Below are positions 63,274 to 64,000 of a DNA stretch of 64,000 nt, piece by piece. Where the stretch lies: contig CAYYEZ010000062.1 of NCBI GenBank assembly GCA_964471225.1, positions 11,252 through 75,251 on the forward strand, given 5' to 3'. A model generated the notes under the pieces. It worked only from the letters and a program-made list of their open reading frames with translations, was not told the origin of the DNA and ran no database searches. The DNA is from JAGVJT01 sp964471225 (GTDB lineage Bacteria > Pseudomonadota > Gammaproteobacteria > Legionellales > Legionellaceae). Numbering within the stretch: position 1 is the first letter of the stretch; each line of letters begins with the position of its first letter. The translations under genes and the position numbers were made by a program.

Positions 63274-63744
63274 ATGCGATATATTACAAAGCCTATACTT
63301 ATTTTTTTAATGACACAAACATGTACTTTTGCATCAAACAATAGTTTTCAGCCTTTTGGATCGACTGCAAACTCCATTGCAACATTTACTAAGACAGGGG
63401 GAGGGGCAACGAGTCTGATCAAGGTTGCAGCAGCAACCTACACAACATCAGACTGCTCAGGTGCAACAGCCGCCAGCACATACAGTTGGTCAAGTGGAAG
63501 CTGGCCAGTCAACACCACACCTAGCTTTGGATTTACTAAGACAGCTGCTTATTTTGTAGCAAGTCAATATCCAAGTGTAACAGCCATCCACTCGATAAAA
63601 ATAATGTTCTACTCTTCCATAGGAGGAGCCGCCAATTTTAGCGGAAACGGATACTACTGCATCCAGAATGTTAATTGTATCGTTGCTTCAAGTTCATGCC
63701 AAACATCACCAACACCAACTGGTATTGCATTTACAATGAATTAG
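63274..63744 (+). CDS. Small secreted Ser/Thr-rich protein of unknown function
   Basis: A 156-residue protein with a signal peptide (MRYITKPILIFLMTQTCTFA, cleavage before SNNSF). The mature part is rich in Ser, Thr, Gly and aromatic residues, with repeated short beta-prone units and four Cys residues (one in SDCSG, then GYYCIQNVNC and SSCQTS) that could make two disulfides. GGAGAG precedes the ATG. No catalytic motif is visible. Export through Sec and possibly type II secretion is plausible. Confidence 0.75.
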   Translation: MRYITKPILIFLMTQTCTFASNNSFQPFGSTANSIATFTKTGGGATSLIKVAAATYTTSDCSGATAASTYSWSSGSWPVNTTPSFGFTKTAAYFVASQYPSVTAIHSIKIMFYSSIGGAANFSGNGYYCIQNVNCIVASSSCQTSPTPTGIAFTMN

Positions 63745-63840
63745 TCGAATAAAAAACCTGTTTAGATTGTCTTTATCAAGGGTAGGACAAATAAAAAAGG
63801 TCAGGACTCTAAATGCAAGAAAATGATATGGATTGACCAT

Positions 63841-63881
63841 AAAAAAAGGCCAGGACTCAATGATACAGAGTACTGGCCTTT
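63841..63881 (-). terminator. Rho-independent terminator of the rRNA operon
   Basis: Read on the minus strand, AAAGGCCAG (63881-63873) pairs with CTGGCCTTT and is followed by a run of T (63847-63841). It lies 11 bases after the 5S 3' end. A partial look-alike (GGTCAGGACTC) sits at 63799-63809. Confidence 0.9.
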
Positions 63882-63891
63882 AGGAATAAAA

Positions 63892-64000
63892 CCCTGGCGA
63901 TGACCTACTTTGACATGGGGAGACCCCACACTATCATCGGCGCTCGAATGTTTCACTACTGAGTTCGGTATGGTTTCAGGTGGTTCCAAACGGCTATGGT
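63892..64000 (-). rRNA. rrf: 5S ribosomal RNA (5' end beyond the window)
   Basis: About 109 bases read on the minus strand match 5S rRNA: CCATAGCCGTTTGGAACCAC near the 5' side, CCGAACTCAGTAGTGAAAC (loop B/C region), GCCGATGATAGTGTGGGG and the 3' end ATCGCCAGGG. It is the last gene of an rRNA operon whose 23S and 16S genes must lie to the right. The exact 5' end is outside the window. Confidence 0.97.

Overview
The window looks like chromosomal DNA of an intracellular or host-associated gammaproteobacterium, most likely of the order Legionellales (Coxiella/Legionella-like). That is an inference. It rests on gammaproteobacterial gene orders (mla-ibaG-murA, kdsD-kdsC-lptCAB, rpsU-yqeY-dnaG-rpoD, sdhCDAB-sucABCD) mixed with eukaryote-like or effector-like genes: a SET-domain protein, a YopT-like (C58) protease candidate, a 3200-residue DUF3638/DUF3645-type protein and several large helical orphans. 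I see no phage, transposase, CRISPR array or tRNA. No stretch longer than 300 bases lacks a plausible gene.

Layout. 1-678: 5' part of an unknown gene that runs off the left edge. 938-6136 (minus): mlaFEDCB-ibaG-murA-nif3-like, for outer-membrane lipid asymmetry and peptidoglycan precursor synthesis. It is divergent from 6288-9523 (plus), kdsD-kdsC-lptC-lptA-lptB, for KDO synthesis and LPS transport. 9574-11914: glutaminase and L-serine dehydratase. 12161-14095: unknown membrane-associated, coiled-coil-like protein. 14196-18553: the macromolecular-synthesis operon rpsU-yqeY-dnaG-rpoD behind a good sigma-70 promoter. 18647-18730: a degenerate palindromic repeat. 18788-21481: MscS-type channel and Dps. 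21680-33987: two large orphan genes, the second with SF2-helicase-like motifs. 34034-39774: a GNAT enzyme, groESL with an almost ideal sigma-32 promoter, a bicarbonate transporter/carbonic anhydrase fusion and a spermidine synthase-like protein. 39884-41576: a C58-like protease candidate converging with another orphan. 41672-51607 (minus): pdxH and the complete sdhCDAB-sucABCD TCA-cycle cluster. 51765-54121: a perfect 26-bp-arm palindrome, a small membrane protein, the SET protein and an orphan. 54242-55909: secreted M4 metalloprotease. 55970-59539 (minus): ppiB, algC, dut, coaBC. 59656-62688 (minus): HlyD-ABC-permease exporter. 62813-63744: two short ORFs (found by reading the sequence) that share a Y-x-x-P-Q motif, followed by a small secreted Cys-containing protein. 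63892-64000: 3' part of a 5S rRNA on the minus strand with its terminator.

How they work together. The housekeeping part covers the envelope (Mla, Lpt, KDO, MurA), energy (TCA cycle, Gln and Ser catabolism), stress (GroESL, Dps, MscS) and replication/transcription initiation. The accessory islands (12.1-14.1, 21.7-34, 39.9-41.6, 51.8-54.1 and 62.8-63.7 kb) sit between these blocks and hold the less understood material. Several starts were moved from the longest open frame to the codon that follows a Shine-Dalgarno sequence. TTG or GTG starts are proposed for ibaG, the ABC permease, dnaG, sdhC and algC.
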